Shown here: positions 35,923 to 45,393 of the stretch, in pieces
How the letters are laid out: the number at the start of each line of letters is the position of its first letter
Numbering within the stretch: the stretch's first letter is position 1
Assembly (NCBI RefSeq): GCF_000014865.1
Contig: NC_008576.1
Span: 1,269,501 to 1,333,500 of the forward strand
DNA length: 64,000 nt
Origin: Magnetococcus marinus MC-1
GTDB taxonomy: Bacteria > Pseudomonadota > Magnetococcia > Magnetococcales > Magnetococcaceae
Direction of reading: 5' to 3'
Notes under the pieces: model-generated
Databases searched by the model: none
What the model was told of the DNA's origin: nothing
What the model saw: the letters and a program-made list of their open reading frames with translations, nothing else
Program-made: the position numbers and the translations under genes

Positions 35923-36597
35923 ATGAAAAGTGTGGCAAACGGCTTAAAGAGGTGGGGCATTTGGCCCATCTTAGGGCTATTCATGGGGCTGCTGTTGGTG
36001 GCTTGTTCGCAGCCCGCTGAAAAAAAGGGGGCGCCGCAGTGGGTGGCGGTGCCCGCAGCGCTAAAGGGCATCGCTTTGCAAGGGCCGCGTCCTGTGACCC
36101 AGTTTCAGTTGGTGGATGAGCAGGGGCAGCCTTTTGATCAGAGTCGCCTGTTGGGCAAGTGGTCGCTGATTTTTTTTGGTTACACCTACTGTCCAGATGT
36201 CTGCCCGACCTCGCTTACCCTGCTGGCGGAGATGTTTGAGCTTATGGGGGCGCAACAGCTGGCGGAGGCGTATCAGGGGCTTTTTATCAGTGTGGATCCG
36301 CAGCGGGATTCGGTGGAGTTGCTTAAAGAGTACACCGGCTATTTTCACTCGGCCATTATGGGGGTCACGGGCACGCCAGCGGCCATTGCAGGGGTGGCGG
36401 GGCAGATGGGCGCGTTGTATTATCGCGAGCCTGGGCGTTCGGATACCGATTATCTTATCTCCCACAGTGCGAAGTTGCATGTGGTTAATCCTGCTGGGCA
36501 GTTGGTGGCGCTGCTCCCGAGCGAACGCTCGCCTGAGGCGCTGGTTGAGCTGTTAAAAACACTTAAAACAATGAAAATAAAGGATGTTAAACCATGA
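35923..36597 (+). CDS. SCO1/SenC copper chaperone, lipoprotein
   Basis: A 224-residue periplasm-facing lipoprotein for copper delivery to cytochrome c oxidase. A signal segment ends in a lipobox (LLVACS, Cys28). The thioredoxin-like domain carries the copper ligands Cys90 and Cys94 in YCPDVCPT and His181 in ISHSAKLH. Spacing is normal for the family. The stop overlaps the start of the PCuAC gene (ATGA at 36594-36597), so the two chaperones are translated together, as expected for CuA-site assembly. The start at 35923 has AAAGGAAAAGC upstream. Confidence 0.95.
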   Translation: MKSVANGLKRWGIWPILGLFMGLLLVACSQPAEKKGAPQWVAVPAALKGIALQGPRPVTQFQLVDEQGQPFDQSRLLGKWSLIFFGYTYCPDVCPTSLTLLAEMFELMGAQQLAEAYQGLFISVDPQRDSVELLKEYTGYFHSAIMGVTGTPAAIAGVAGQMGALYYREPGRSDTDYLISHSAKLHVVNPAGQLVALLPSERSPEALVELLKTLKTMKIKDVKP

Positions 36598-37235
36598 TCA
36601 AAGCAATGCTGCGGGTGGTGATGCTGCTGTTAAGTGGGGTTGGTGTGGCGCAGGCGCAAGCCCCGGCCAATGCCATGATGGTCTCTGATGGTTGGGTGCG
36701 GGAGATGCCTGCCAATATGCGCATGAGTGCGGCTTTTATGGTGTTGATGAACCACAGCATGGATGCGGTATCTTTGTTAAAAGCCAGTTCCCCGCAGTTT
36801 GAGCGGGTGGAGTTGCACCGTTCCATGCCGGTGGATGGGGTGATGCGTATGGTGGAGCAGTCGCGCATACCGGTACCGGCCCAGGGCAAGACCATTCTCA
36901 AGCCCGGCGATTGGCATGTGATGTTGATGATGGGTAAGGCCGCCCTGAAAGCGGGGGATACGGTGGATTTAACCTTAAGCTTTGATAATGGGCAGGAGCT
37001 AAGTTTGGTGGTGCCGGTGAAAAAGATGCCCAGCCACGCAGGCATGGTGCCCCCCAGCGCGGCGGGCCATGGCATGCTGCATCAGGGTCATGAGATGATG
37101 CAGCAGGGTCATAATATGATGGAGCAGGGGCAGCAGCAGATGATGGATCACAGCATGATGGGGCATCAAGGCATGCAACATGGGATGGAGCAGGCCGGTG
37201 AGGCCGCCAAGGGGTCTATGCCCGCCATGCAGTAA
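36594..37235 (+). CDS. PCu(A)C family periplasmic copper chaperone with Met/His-rich tail
   Basis: A 213-residue exported protein (signal peptide about residues 1-21). The DUF461/PCuAC domain (about 27-142) includes the ligand region VELHRSM with His and Met, and a Met-rich approach at MRMSAAFMVLM. Beyond the domain, the last ~65 residues are a Met/His/Gln-rich tail (repeated HxMM, QGHxMM patterns), which could bind additional copper. PCuAC delivers Cu(I) to the CuA site with Sco1 or directly to oxidase subunits. Translation is coupled to the Sco1 gene; a strong terminator follows. Confidence 0.93.
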   Translation: MIKAMLRVVMLLLSGVGVAQAQAPANAMMVSDGWVREMPANMRMSAAFMVLMNHSMDAVSLLKASSPQFERVELHRSMPVDGVMRMVEQSRIPVPAQGKTILKPGDWHVMLMMGKAALKAGDTVDLTLSFDNGQELSLVVPVKKMPSHAGMVPPSAAGHGMLHQGHEMMQQGHNMMEQGQQQMMDHSMMGHQGMQHGMEQAGEAAKGSMPAMQ

Positions 37236-37256
37236 TCTGTTGGGGTAAGCCGTGAT

Positions 37257-37285
37257 AAAAAACCAGCCTACGGGCTGGTTTTTTT
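37257..37285 (+). terminator. Intrinsic terminator after the Sco1-PCuAC operon
   Basis: AACCAGCC and GGCTGGTT form a perfect 8-bp stem around TACG; A-rich sequence precedes it and a T-run (37279-37285) follows. It lies 25 bases after the PCuAC stop codon and has A/T tracts on both sides, so it may also act on the minus strand for the DUF3037 gene. Confidence 0.93.
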
Positions 37286-37339
37286 GTGGGCCAGTCAATC
37301 CACGGCAAAAGTGCTTGGATAACAAAATGGAACAAACAA

Positions 37340-38179
37340 TCAAGCTCCTGCAAAAGCAAGAACTCTATCTCGATTCGTGTGGTTCACAACTTCGATCCCT
37401 GTATGTTTCAAGCAATCTACAGCTTTTTCAAAGGCAGCGTACCGTTTCTCATCCATTTGATCGGGGCCAGAGACTGAAAACAGGACTTTTTCAGGAAGTG
37501 TTTTGCGGCGACTGAGTTCGGTTAGGCGAAAAGCCCATGTTCCACCGTGATCAATAATTTTGCTTGGTTTAGATTGAGCCAGATGCAAAGGCTTGATTAT
37601 TTTTACAGGGGTATCATGATCAACTTGAACAAATGGAAATGTGGCGTGATACTCAGCATCTCCAATAGGCATTTTGTGAAAGCGATCTCCAAGTTGCACC
37701 CGAGAAAGCCATTTTCGCATCCCTTTTTCAAGCACACACTCTTCATACTGTTTGGTGATAAAATTACGCTCTACATAAAAAGCAAAAAGATCATTTAGTT
37801 TTTGTTTTGGATCTTCTGTCAGTACGATTCTAGGTTCTGCATATCGAATGATGCCTTCACGTGGCCTGACAATCTCCCCAAACATTTCCCTCACGAAATC
37901 TGCCGTGACATTTTTTGTTCTACCATAAAAATCGTGGTCATTTAATAACCGTTGCACGCGCTCGAATTCACCTTTAAGTGCATGTAATGATGCACAGTAA
38001 ATCTGTGGATCAAGTTCATCAAAAAAGTGAGTAATTCTGGCGTAACGACGGGTTTCCAGGTTAAAAGCGAAAAAGCGCTGATCTGGAGCTATCATAAGGA
38101 TACCCACATTGGCAAACTCGCCAGTTTCTACAAAGGGCGCAAACCGTACAATAGTATATTGGCAGGCTATTTTTTCCAT
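37340..38179 (-). CDS. DUF3037 domain protein
   Basis: A 279-residue protein of the DUF3037 family, recognised by the N-terminal QYTIVRFAPFVETGEFANVG segment. Its function is unknown. In many bacteria this family is encoded beside a small HipA-like kinase, and here the gene overlaps the 3' end of such a kinase gene by 13 bases on the same strand. ATG at 38179 is taken as the start because it matches the conserved N-terminus; a short extension of four codons is open. The base composition is more AT-rich than the surrounding housekeeping genes, compatible with acquisition. Confidence 0.85.
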   Translation of the reverse strand: MEKIACQYTIVRFAPFVETGEFANVGILMIAPDQRFFAFNLETRRYARITHFFDELDPQIYCASLHALKGEFERVQRLLNDHDFYGRTKNVTADFVREMFGEIVRPREGIIRYAEPRIVLTEDPKQKLNDLFAFYVERNFITKQYEECVLEKGMRKWLSRVQLGDRFHKMPIGDAEYHATFPFVQVDHDTPVKIIKPLHLAQSKPSKIIDHGGTWAFRLTELSRRKTLPEKVLFSVSGPDQMDEKRYAAFEKAVDCLKHTGIEVVNHTNRDRVLAFAGA

Positions 38180-38911
38180 AGCGGGTCCCAAAAGTCATCT
38201 GATCGGCATTTTGACAAAATGTTGTGTGCCACAGATAGATCAAAGTTCACAGGGTCGGTATAGCTTTCATCGCGGAACTTCCAATCCTCTGGAATGGTGG
38301 CCACTATGACATTCCATTCCGCTAATGCCTTAGCGAGCTTCCGAGTGTACATATCCCTGAGGAAATTGTCACGAAAAACGAGCTTGCCACATTCTCTAAA
38401 GGCTTGATAATCCATGAATTTGCCTTGATCAAACCCGTCATCAAAGGCTAAATTATGATCAATAATGATAAGTTCTTTGGACGCCGATTTCCAAAGTTAA
38501 GTTAGGGTTCCCTCCGTATTGAGACAATGTTCTGTCCTCATTGCGGATCCACCAATCAAAAACAAAAATATCTTGTTGCACATGGTCGGGTACCTCTGTC
38601 ATCGACTGGGCAGTGAGTTCCATTGCTTGTTGGTGGATTGATCCAAATGCTGGTCCGGTGCCCAGATCACGCCATTTACCCTCAGGAATGGATGAAATCA
38701 ACGCTTCGGGGATGAGCACTGTCTCAAATGGGGCAATGGGCAAGCCTAGGGAAACCCCAAGATTTCCTGCAATCCATTCACACAGCAGTGATCGTTTACC
38801 GGCTCCGTGTCCCTTCACAAAATAGAGCTTATTATTATTACCACGGCAGATAAAAGGCCTTGTAACGCCTTGTTCTGATCGTTCAAGAACTTCGACTATT
38901 TCAGTAATCAA
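38167..38911 (-). pseudogene. HipA-like kinase gene broken by a one-base frameshift
   Basis: Two minus-strand frames together form one ~248-residue HipA-family kinase. The first frame (38911-38462 side) carries FVKGHGAGKRSL and the catalytic FDWWIRNEDRT, reaches GGNPNL and then runs out of frame to a stop near 38459. Removing the base at 38497 joins it to LWKSASKELIIIDHNLAFD in the next frame, which restores the conserved metal-binding Asp segment and runs to the stop at 38167. The extra A lies in a TTAACTT context. It is either a real inactivating mutation or a sequencing error. The DUF3037 partner gene downstream is intact. Confidence 0.85.
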
Positions 38912-39766
38912 TGTGTAGCCCTTGTAATCGTTTTTTGGAAAGAATTTGATTGGCGATCATCAACCTACTTTATCTCGCTAGACGGCGTTTTGATTTAGGG
39001 TTTGATTGGGTGACGTTGGAGGTGCGCGCCTCATATAGAGTATAGAGTAAGGGCGTGACGATAATAAAGTACGTCTTTTATCCCAATTTGCAACGCGCGA
39101 TTCTCATTCAGCGGTTCCGCATCAAATGAGTTATCTTTAAGCATTAATATTTTTCAAATGGATAAGTCTATTTATTAAAGGTCTTTCCGTAACATGATGT
39201 AAAAAGGTGTTGCGGGTCGGCGCTGGCTGGGGCGGCGTGGGTATGGTGCGGTAAGAGCTCGGTTTGACCTGCTGTGTGGCTGGGCGTCGCAAGGGTTGGG
39301 GGCGAAAATACCCTCCCGTCAGCACGCTGCCGGGGCGCATCTGCCCTGTGGTGAACCTGCTGGCCACAGGCTGCACCCAAGGCCCGCTGGGGCTACCCAG
39401 GCACGCTGTTTTCAGGGTGCCCTCCAGCTGCGGCGTTAGGTTGCTGAAAAGGTGCGGCGACAGCACGCACGCTGCTTGCAGCGGGCATGGTTATGCTGTT
39501 AGAGTAGGGCGCATGGTGTTAGCGGTTTTCTATCGGTTTTTTTGGAGTCGGACCCCTCAAGGGGGATCGTTCCATAACCGGCCTTGCGTGGCAGCTCCCT
39601 CTCTTAAGGGGGTGCGTCATAAACCGCTCGGGGGAGAGCAAGCCTGCTCCCCAGCGGGTTTGCCCGTGATCCGGCACCACCCTTTGCGCGCTTTTGCTGG
39701 GCTCTTTCACAGCCTGTTCTCTGTGAAAGATCTCTCGCTATAATCAGGTTTTAAGGAGTCTAGCGG
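38912..39766. other. Intergenic region between the HipA-like pseudogene and cheW
   Basis: About 855 bases. Open frames of 159 codons (39264-39743, +) and 109 codons (39137-39466, -) occur in the GC-rich half but are Pro/Arg/Gly-rich, lack ribosome sites and show no family, so I do not call them. The left half (38930-39180) is AT-rich. The cheW promoter candidate lies at the right end. Confidence 0.4.
39715..39744 (+). promoter_or_regulatory. Candidate sigma-70 promoter for cheW
   Basis: A perfect TATAAT at 39739-39744 lies 22 bases before the cheW start, with TTAAGGAG between them as ribosome site. The possible -35 box (TGTTCT at 39715-39720, 18-base spacer) is poor, so only the -10 is convincing. 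Confidence 0.4.
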
Positions 39767-40282
39767 ATGGTTCTGTGCACGTTTCGCCTGGGTGATGTGA
39801 GTATGGGCATCGATATCCGTATGGTGCAGGAGATCAAGCGCTGCTACGGGAGCACCCCCGTACCAGGCTCCCCCAACTATATTCGCGGCATGCTCAATAA
39901 CCGGGGCCGGGTCACAACCCTCTACGATCTGCGTAACCGCCTCGGCTGGCTCGGGGGCAGTGAAGAAGAGTCCAGTGACCCCCGTAAAGAGTTCGCTATC
40001 ATCCTGAAAACCCGTAGCCATGTGCGCCAAATCGACGAAGAACTGGCCCATACTACTGTGTTCTGGAACGATTCCGTCGCCCTGATCGTGGATCAGTTGG
40101 GCGGCGTGTTAGAGGTCTCTGGTCAACAATTGCGCCCCTCCCCAGCCAATATGGCGGGGATCTCCGCCCAATTTATCAGCGCGGTGGTGCAACAACAAAA
40201 AGATCTGCTGGTCATCCTGGATGTGCCCCACATTCTCGGCTTTGATCCCCAGGAAGAGATTAAAAAATTGGCCGAGGTCTAA
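39767..40282 (+). CDS. CheW-domain chemotaxis coupling protein
   Basis: A 171-residue cytoplasmic protein consisting of one CheW domain. It shows the expected start (FRLGDVSMGIDIRMVQEI), the PGSPNYIRGMLNNRG motif that contacts receptor and CheA (R and G conserved), and a FISAVVQQQKDLLVILD end. An insertion of about 25 residues (GWLGGSEEESSDPRKEF onwards) is present in the middle. CheW links chemoreceptors to CheA kinase. No other chemotaxis gene is adjacent; it stands alone before gyrA, so it may serve as a separate adaptor. TTAAGGAG precedes the ATG. Confidence 0.93.
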   Translation: MVLCTFRLGDVSMGIDIRMVQEIKRCYGSTPVPGSPNYIRGMLNNRGRVTTLYDLRNRLGWLGGSEEESSDPRKEFAIILKTRSHVRQIDEELAHTTVFWNDSVALIVDQLGGVLEVSGQQLRPSPANMAGISAQFISAVVQQQKDLLVILDVPHILGFDPQEEIKKLAEV

Positions 40283-40772
40283 ACAGGGTCCGCTCACCAG
40301 AGAGACGGGGCGCCTGTTTGGCCCAACGACCCCCCGTAAGGTGCCCGGCGCTTGCTTGATGGCGTTAAACGAACTGCGGGAACGTAAAAGCGCTTTTGGG
40401 CCCAACCCTAAAGAGGGGGTCGTGCTTGCCCGTGACCTCTTCAGGCGTCTCTATGGTTGCATGGGGGAGGCTCTGTTGGTTAAGCGACCCCTTCTGCGTT
40501 ACAAGGGATAAGCCCTGCGCGACTAAAGGGGGTGTTGGCCCCATTTATCGCTCCGCCATGGGGCGCTGCCAAAAGCCATGGCGGGTGAAAAGACCTGCTT
40601 TGGGCCTCTCCTGCCCGATTTTTCCCTGTTAAGCTTCGTCAAAAGCGCACTAAGCCAGCTTGTCAGCCCTGGGTTGATGGGCTGGTTTGGTGTATAATGC
40701 CGGTTTCAAAAACTGGCCCATTTGGATTCTGTGCCCTCTCCTGCATAGAGTACGCCGCAGGGTGAACAAAGG
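40283..40772. other. Intergenic region upstream of gyrA
   Basis: A 490-base gap without a credible gene. Open frames up to 96 codons are present but have no ribosome sites or recognisable sequence. The right part carries a promoter-like TATAAT at 40693-40698. Confidence 0.45.
40693..40698 (+). promoter_or_regulatory. Candidate -10 element for gyrA
   Basis: A perfect TATAAT 75 bases before the gyrA ATG. A TTGATG at 40674-40679 has too short a spacer (13) and TTGTCA at 40660-40665 too long a spacer (27), so the -35 element is unclear. Confidence 0.35.
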
Positions 40773-43520
40773 ATGACCATGAGCGATACCACCCCCACCG
40801 CAGAACGGCTCCCAATCAATATTGAAGATGAAATGCAACGTTCCTACCTGGATTACGCCATGAGCGTAATCGTAGGACGCGCCCTGCCCGATGTGCGAGA
40901 CGGCTTAAAGCCGGTCCATCGTCGGGTGCTCTTTGCCATGCGAGAGCTGGGTAACGAATGGAACCGCTCCTATAAAAAATCGGCCCGCGTGGTCGGTGAC
41001 GTGATCGGTAAATATCACCCCCATGGTGACTCTGCCGTGTATGACACCATCGTACGCATGGCACAGGATTTCTCCATGCGCCACCTGCTGGTGGATGGTC
41101 AGGGCAACTTTGGCTCGGTGGATGGCGACTCCGCCGCCGCCATGCGTTATACCGAAGTGCGCATGACCCGGCTGGCTTCCGAGTTGCTGGCGGATATTGA
41201 TAAAGAGACAGTCGCCTTTGGCCCCAACTACGATGGCTCACTTAAAGAGCCCGAAGTGCTGCCCGCCAAATATCCCAACCTGCTGGTCAATGGCTCATCG
41301 GGCATCGCGGTGGGCATGGCCACCAACATCCCCCCCCATAACCTGGGGGAGGTCATCGACGCGACCTGCGCCCTGATTGATGATCCCGAGTTAGACCCCC
41401 GCGCCTTAATGCAGTATATCCCCGGTCCAGACTTTCCTACCGGGGGCTCGATCCATGGCCAAGCGGGCATCGTGTCGGGCTATGAGACGGGGCGGGGCTC
41501 GGTGATCATCCGCGCTAAAACGGTCATTGAAACCCGTAAAGATGGCAAAGAGACCATCTTGGTGCATGAGTTGCCCTATCAGGTCAACAAGGCCAAGCTG
41601 GTGGAGCGCATCGCCGAACTGGTGCGCGAAAAAAAGGTGACGGGTATCTCCGACCTGCGGGATGAGTCCGACCGCGAAGGGATGCGGGTGGTGATCGAGA
41701 TCAAACGGGATCACCAAGCGGATGTGGTGCTCAACCAACTCTTTAAACATACCGCCATGCAGAGCAGTTTTGGCATCAACGCCCTGGCGTTGGTGGATGG
41801 ACGGCCTGTGACGTTGAGTTTAAAAGCCTTTTTGGTGGCCTTTCTCAAACACCGTCGCGAGGTGGTAACCCGACGCACCATATTTGAACTCAACAAGGCC
41901 CAAGCCCGTGCCCATATTTTGGAGGGTCTGGCGGTCGCTTTGGCCAATATTGACCGCATTATTGCCTTGATCCGCGCGGCAAAAACATCGGCAGAGGCCA
42001 AAGAGGGCTTGATGGCCGAACGGTGGGAGCGCGGCCCGGTGGAGGCGATGCTGGCCCGTGCCTTGGGTGAAAATGATGTGCGCTCCGCGCAGTTTGTGGA
42101 GGGGGGGTATACCCTTTCGGCGGATCAGGCCCAGGCGATTTTGGATATGCGTCTGCACCGCTTGACTGGCCTGGAGACAGAGAAGATCCATGAGGAGTTT
42201 GAAGAGATCTTAAAAGAGATCGCCTACCTTAAAGGGATTTTGGCCTCTGACGGTGTGTTGATGGATGTGATCCGCCAGGAGCTGTTGGAAATTAAAGAGC
42301 GCTATGCCAACCCACGCCGCACCCTGATTGTTGAGGCGGTAGGGGATTTCTCCATTGCCGACCTGATCCCGGAAGAGGAGATGGTGGTAACGGTCAGTCA
42401 TGGCGGTTATATCAAGCGGCAGCCCAGCTTGGCTTATCAGGCGCAGCGCCGTGGTGGCAAGGGTAAGAGTGCCACTGGGGTTAAGGATGAGGATTTTGTG
42501 GAGCAGATGTTTGTGGCATCGACCCACGATACCATCTTCCTGTTTACCGATACGGGGCGGGTGTTTAAGCTTAAAGTGTATGAAATTCCTTCGGGCAGTC
42601 GTCTCTCGCGGGGTAAGGCTATCGTCAACCTGTTGCAGCTCGAAGAGGGCGAAAAGGTGCGTCAGATTGTGCCCATTCCCGTGGCCGAGGCCGAGTGGGG
42701 GAGCTGGGATCTGCTGTTTGCCACCCGTCGTGGTTTAATTAAAAAGACGGTGCTCTCCAACTACGCCAACATTCGCACCACCGGCATACGCGCCATTAAT
42801 CTGTTGGAGATTGATGATCTCATTGGGGTAGCATTGCTGCCGAGCAGTGGGGATGCGGAGTTGCCTGAGGGGGACGAAGGGGTGGATGAAGAGCTGCCCG
42901 AGGATGAGAGCAGCGCGGATGCCGCGCCAGGGCGCATCATGCTGTTTGCCCAGGGTGGTAAGGCTGTGCGCTTTGCCGATGAGAAGGTGCGGCGGGTTGG
43001 ACGTGTCTCCCAGGGGGTGCGTGGTATGCGCCTTAAAGGTGAGGATGGGGTGATTGCCTTAACCGTGATTGATGGTGAGGCGGTGGGGCAACTGCTGACC
43101 ATTACCGAAAAGGGGTATGGCAAACGTAGTGACCTGAGCCAATATCCCACCAAGGGGCGGGGTACGCAGGGCGTGATCGGCATGGATGTGCGGGATAAGA
43201 CCGGCAATGTGGTGAGTGCGCTGGTGGTGGATGAGCAAGATGAGGTGATGGTGATTACCGACCAGGGTACGGTACTGCGTACCAAGGTGGACTCCATTCG
43301 TGTTGCGGGTCGTGCCACCATGGGGGTGCGGGTGCTCAATGTGGCTGAGGGTGAGCGGGTGGTTTCGGTGGCGCGTCTGGCTGAGGCGGAAGAGGTGGAC
43401 GCCTTTGATGAAGAGGGCGAACCCATAGCCCCCCTAACCGAGGGCGATGCGTTGGGTGAAGATGGTGTGGCGGACGATGGTGTGGCTGATGCGTCTGCAT
43501 CCGAGGAAGAGGGAGCTTAA
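40773..43520 (+). CDS. gyrA: DNA gyrase subunit A
   Basis: A 915-residue type II topoisomerase subunit that breaks and rejoins DNA to introduce negative supercoils with GyrB. The active-site Tyr126 is in AAMRYTE. The quinolone region [11 protein letters not shown] has Ser87 and Asp91, equivalent to E. coli Ser83 and Asp87, the sensitive wild-type residues. The C-terminal domain has the GyrA box QRRGGKG, needed for DNA wrapping. Two acidic stretches are unusual: an insertion at about residues 692-711 ([16 protein letters not shown]) and an acidic tail of about 45 residues. serS follows after two bases, so the genes are co-transcribed. Confidence 0.98.
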   Translation: MTMSDTTPTAERLPINIEDEMQRSYLDYAMSVIVGRALPDVRDGLKPVHRRVLFAMRELGNEWNRSYKKSARVVGDVIGKYHPHGDSAVYDTIVRMAQDFSMRHLLVDGQGNFGSVDGDSAAAMRYTEVRMTRLASELLADIDKETVAFGPNYDGSLKEPEVLPAKYPNLLVNGSSGIAVGMATNIPPHNLGEVIDATCALIDDPELDPRALMQYIPGPDFPTGGSIHGQAGIVSGYETGRGSVIIRAKTVIETRKDGKETILVHELPYQVNKAKLVERIAELVREKKVTGISDLRDESDREGMRVVIEIKRDHQADVVLNQLFKHTAMQSSFGINALALVDGRPVTLSLKAFLVAFLKHRREVVTRRTIFELNKAQARAHILEGLAVALANIDRIIALIRAAKTSAEAKEGLMAERWERGPVEAMLARALGENDVRSAQFVEGGYTLSADQAQAILDMRLHRLTGLETEKIHEEFEEILKEIAYLKGILASDGVLMDVIRQELLEIKERYANPRRTLIVEAVGDFSIADLIPEEEMVVTVSHGGYIKRQPSLAYQAQRRGGKGKSATGVKDEDFVEQMFVASTHDTIFLFTDTGRVFKLKVYEIPSGSRLSRGKAIVNLLQLEEGEKVRQIVPIPVAEAEWGSWDLLFATRRGLIKKTVLSNYANIRTTGIRAINLLEIDDLIGVALLPSSGDAELPEGDEGVDEELPEDESSADAAPGRIMLFAQGGKAVRFADEKVRRVGRVSQGVRGMRLKGEDGVIALTVIDGEAVGQLLTITEKGYGKRSDLSQYPTKGRGTQGVIGMDVRDKTGNVVSALVVDEQDEVMVITDQGTVLRTKVDSIRVAGRATMGVRVLNVAEGERVVSVARLAEAEEVDAFDEEGEPIAPLTEGDALGEDGVADDGVADASASEEEGA

Positions 43521-43522
43521 CT

Positions 43523-44815
43523 GTGCTGGATATCAAACGCATTCGTACTGAAACCGATGCTGTTGAGGCAGCATTGCAACGTCGTGGTGGTGCGGTGGAC
43601 CTAAACGCCTTTCGTGCGTTGGAGGGGCGTAAGCGCACCATTCAAACAGAGGTGGAGCAGTTGCAGTCCCAGCGCAACACGCTGTCTAAGGAGATTGGTC
43701 AGCGCAAGGCGGCCAGAGAGGATGCCAGCGATCTGTTTGAGCAGATGCAGCGTGTGGGGCCGCGTCTCAAAGAGCTAGAGAGCGTGTTGGCCGAGTTGGA
43801 AGGGCAGGTGGAGGCCATTATTGTGGCGCTGCCCAACACGCCCCACAGCTCGGTGCCCGATGGCCTGGGTGAGCAGGATAATGTCGAGGTACGGCGTTGG
43901 TCCCCCAGCGGGGGTGAGGGGGGTGATCCCCAGGTGCTGGGCTTTGAGGCGAAGAATCACTGGGAGATTGGTGAGGCGCTGGGGATTTTGGATTTTGAGG
44001 CTGGCGCGGCGGTAGCGGGTTCGCGTTTTACGGTCTTTAAGGGGGTGGGGGCACGGCTTTCGCGGGCCTTAGCCAACTATATGTTGGATTTGCACACCGG
44101 TTCCCATGGTTATCAAGAGATTTTGCCGCCGGTTTTGACCAATGCGGAGTGTCTGTTTGGTACGGGGCAGTTGCCCAAATTTGAAGAGGATCTGTTTCGC
44201 ACCCGGGATGATGCCTATTATATGATTCCCACTGCCGAGGTGCCGGTTACAAACCTGGTGCGGGAGCAGATTTTGGAAGATAGCCAACTGCCCATGCGCA
44301 TGACGGCGTGGACCAACTGTTTTCGTCGCGAGGCGGGTTCGGCGGGCAAGGATACGCGGGGTTTGATCCGGCAACACCAGTTTGACAAGGTAGAGTTGGT
44401 GCAGATTCGCCGCCCAGAGGAGAGCTATGCGGCGTTGGAGGAGTTGACCGGCCACGCGGAGCAGGTATTAAAGGGGCTGGGTTTACCGTTTCGCACGGTG
44501 GTGTTGTGTAGTGGGGATATGGGGTTTGGTGCCAGCAAGACCTATGATATTGAGGTGTGGCTGCCGGGGCAGGGTAAATATCGTGAGATCTCATCCTGTT
44601 CGAATACGGAGGATTTTCAAGCGCGGCGCATGAAAGCGCGTTTTCGGCGCGAGGCCAAGGGCAAGCCGGAGTTGGTGCACACCTTAAATGGTTCGGGTGT
44701 GGCGGTGGGTCGGGCGTTGGTAGCGGTTTTGGAGAACTACCAACAGGCCGATGGCCGTGTGGTGGTACCAGAGGTGTTGCGTCCTTATATGGGTGGGCTA
44801 GAGATCATTGGCTAG
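43523..44815 (+). CDS. serS: Seryl-tRNA synthetase
   Basis: A 430-residue class II synthetase that charges tRNA-Ser. The N-terminal ~110 residues are the coiled-coil arm that recognises the long variable arm of tRNA-Ser. Motif 2 appears as FRREAGSAGKDTRGLIR and motif 3 lies in the stretch after SSCSNTEDFQARR and ends at GVAVGRALVA. The start is GTG at 43523, two bases after the gyrA stop, with GAGGAAGAGGGAGC upstream inside gyrA. A tRNA-Ser gene lies about 280 bases downstream on the same strand, so enzyme and substrate are neighbours. Confidence 0.98.
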   Translation: MLDIKRIRTETDAVEAALQRRGGAVDLNAFRALEGRKRTIQTEVEQLQSQRNTLSKEIGQRKAAREDASDLFEQMQRVGPRLKELESVLAELEGQVEAIIVALPNTPHSSVPDGLGEQDNVEVRRWSPSGGEGGDPQVLGFEAKNHWEIGEALGILDFEAGAAVAGSRFTVFKGVGARLSRALANYMLDLHTGSHGYQEILPPVLTNAECLFGTGQLPKFEEDLFRTRDDAYYMIPTAEVPVTNLVREQILEDSQLPMRMTAWTNCFRREAGSAGKDTRGLIRQHQFDKVELVQIRRPEESYAALEELTGHAEQVLKGLGLPFRTVVLCSGDMGFGASKTYDIEVWLPGQGKYREISSCSNTEDFQARRMKARFRREAKGKPELVHTLNGSGVAVGRALVAVLENYQQADGRVVVPEVLRPYMGGLEIIG

Positions 44816-45052
44816 GTAGGGTGTGTTTGCAGGGAGCCTTGCCCATGGTGATGGCCCATCTGCGCTTATGTTGACCATGAGCGGTGGCACGGATGGTTGC
44901 CCATGGGTGACGGACAAGCTGGGGAACAGGTTTTTCCCTATTCAAACCGGGTGCGCTTAAACCTTGTTGGTCTCTCTTGGTGGGGTTTGGGGGTGTTGTG
45001 GGATGTATGGGGGAGATGTTCTAAAAATTGTGGAGATTATTGGGCAAAGGGG

Positions 45053-45083
45053 TTGCCAACCTAGCCCCCAATTGTGGTATATG
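45053..45083 (+). promoter_or_regulatory. Candidate promoter of tRNA-Ser
   Basis: TTGCCA (45053-45058) and TATATG (45078-45083) are separated by 19 bases, a long spacer, with the tRNA beginning 13 bases later. Confidence 0.35.
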
Positions 45084-45096
45084 TAGGTTCCGCAAA

Positions 45097-45186
45097 GGAA
45101 GGGTGGCAGAGCCCGGTTGAATGCACTGGTCTTGAAAACCAGCGACCCGCAAGGGTCCGTGGGTTCGAATCCCACCCCTTCCGCCA
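45097..45186 (+). tRNA. tRNA-Ser, anticodon UGA
   Basis: A 90-base class II tRNA. Acceptor GGAAGGG (45097-45103) pairs with CCCTTCC (45176-45182), with discriminator G and an encoded CCA (45184-45186). The anticodon stem CTGGT/ACCAG encloses loop CTTGAAA with anticodon TGA at 45133-45135. The long variable arm has stem GACCC/GGGTC, and the T-loop is GGTTCGAATCCC-like. It reads UCA and related serine codons. Confidence 0.98.
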
Positions 45187-45198
45187 TTATACAATTCA

Positions 45199-45223
45199 GG
45201 CCCGTTCATAACGGGCCTTTTTT
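45199..45223 (+). terminator. Intrinsic terminator of tRNA-Ser
   Basis: GGCCCGTT (45199-45206) pairs with AACGGGCC (45210-45217) around a three-base loop and is followed by TTTTTT (45218-45223), 13 bases after the tRNA end. Confidence 0.95.
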
Positions 45224-45393
45224 GTGCCTAAATACAGGGTTTTGATAGGTTGCAGCGTCCGCACACGTCCGTTTCTGTTCGCATAAATCCGCTATTTTTT
45301 AGCGGGAATGCTGCATCACAGACCAGGGTGGTGTAAGCGGCTTTATAGGGCGGGGAAGTCGTGTCGACGGTTGATCGTAAGGGGCGGAGGCGA

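Noticed and set aside
39137-39743. Open frames of 109 (-) and 159 (+) codons in the gap before cheW
   Set aside because: They overlap each other, are Pro/Arg-rich, lack ribosome sites and show no conserved motif.
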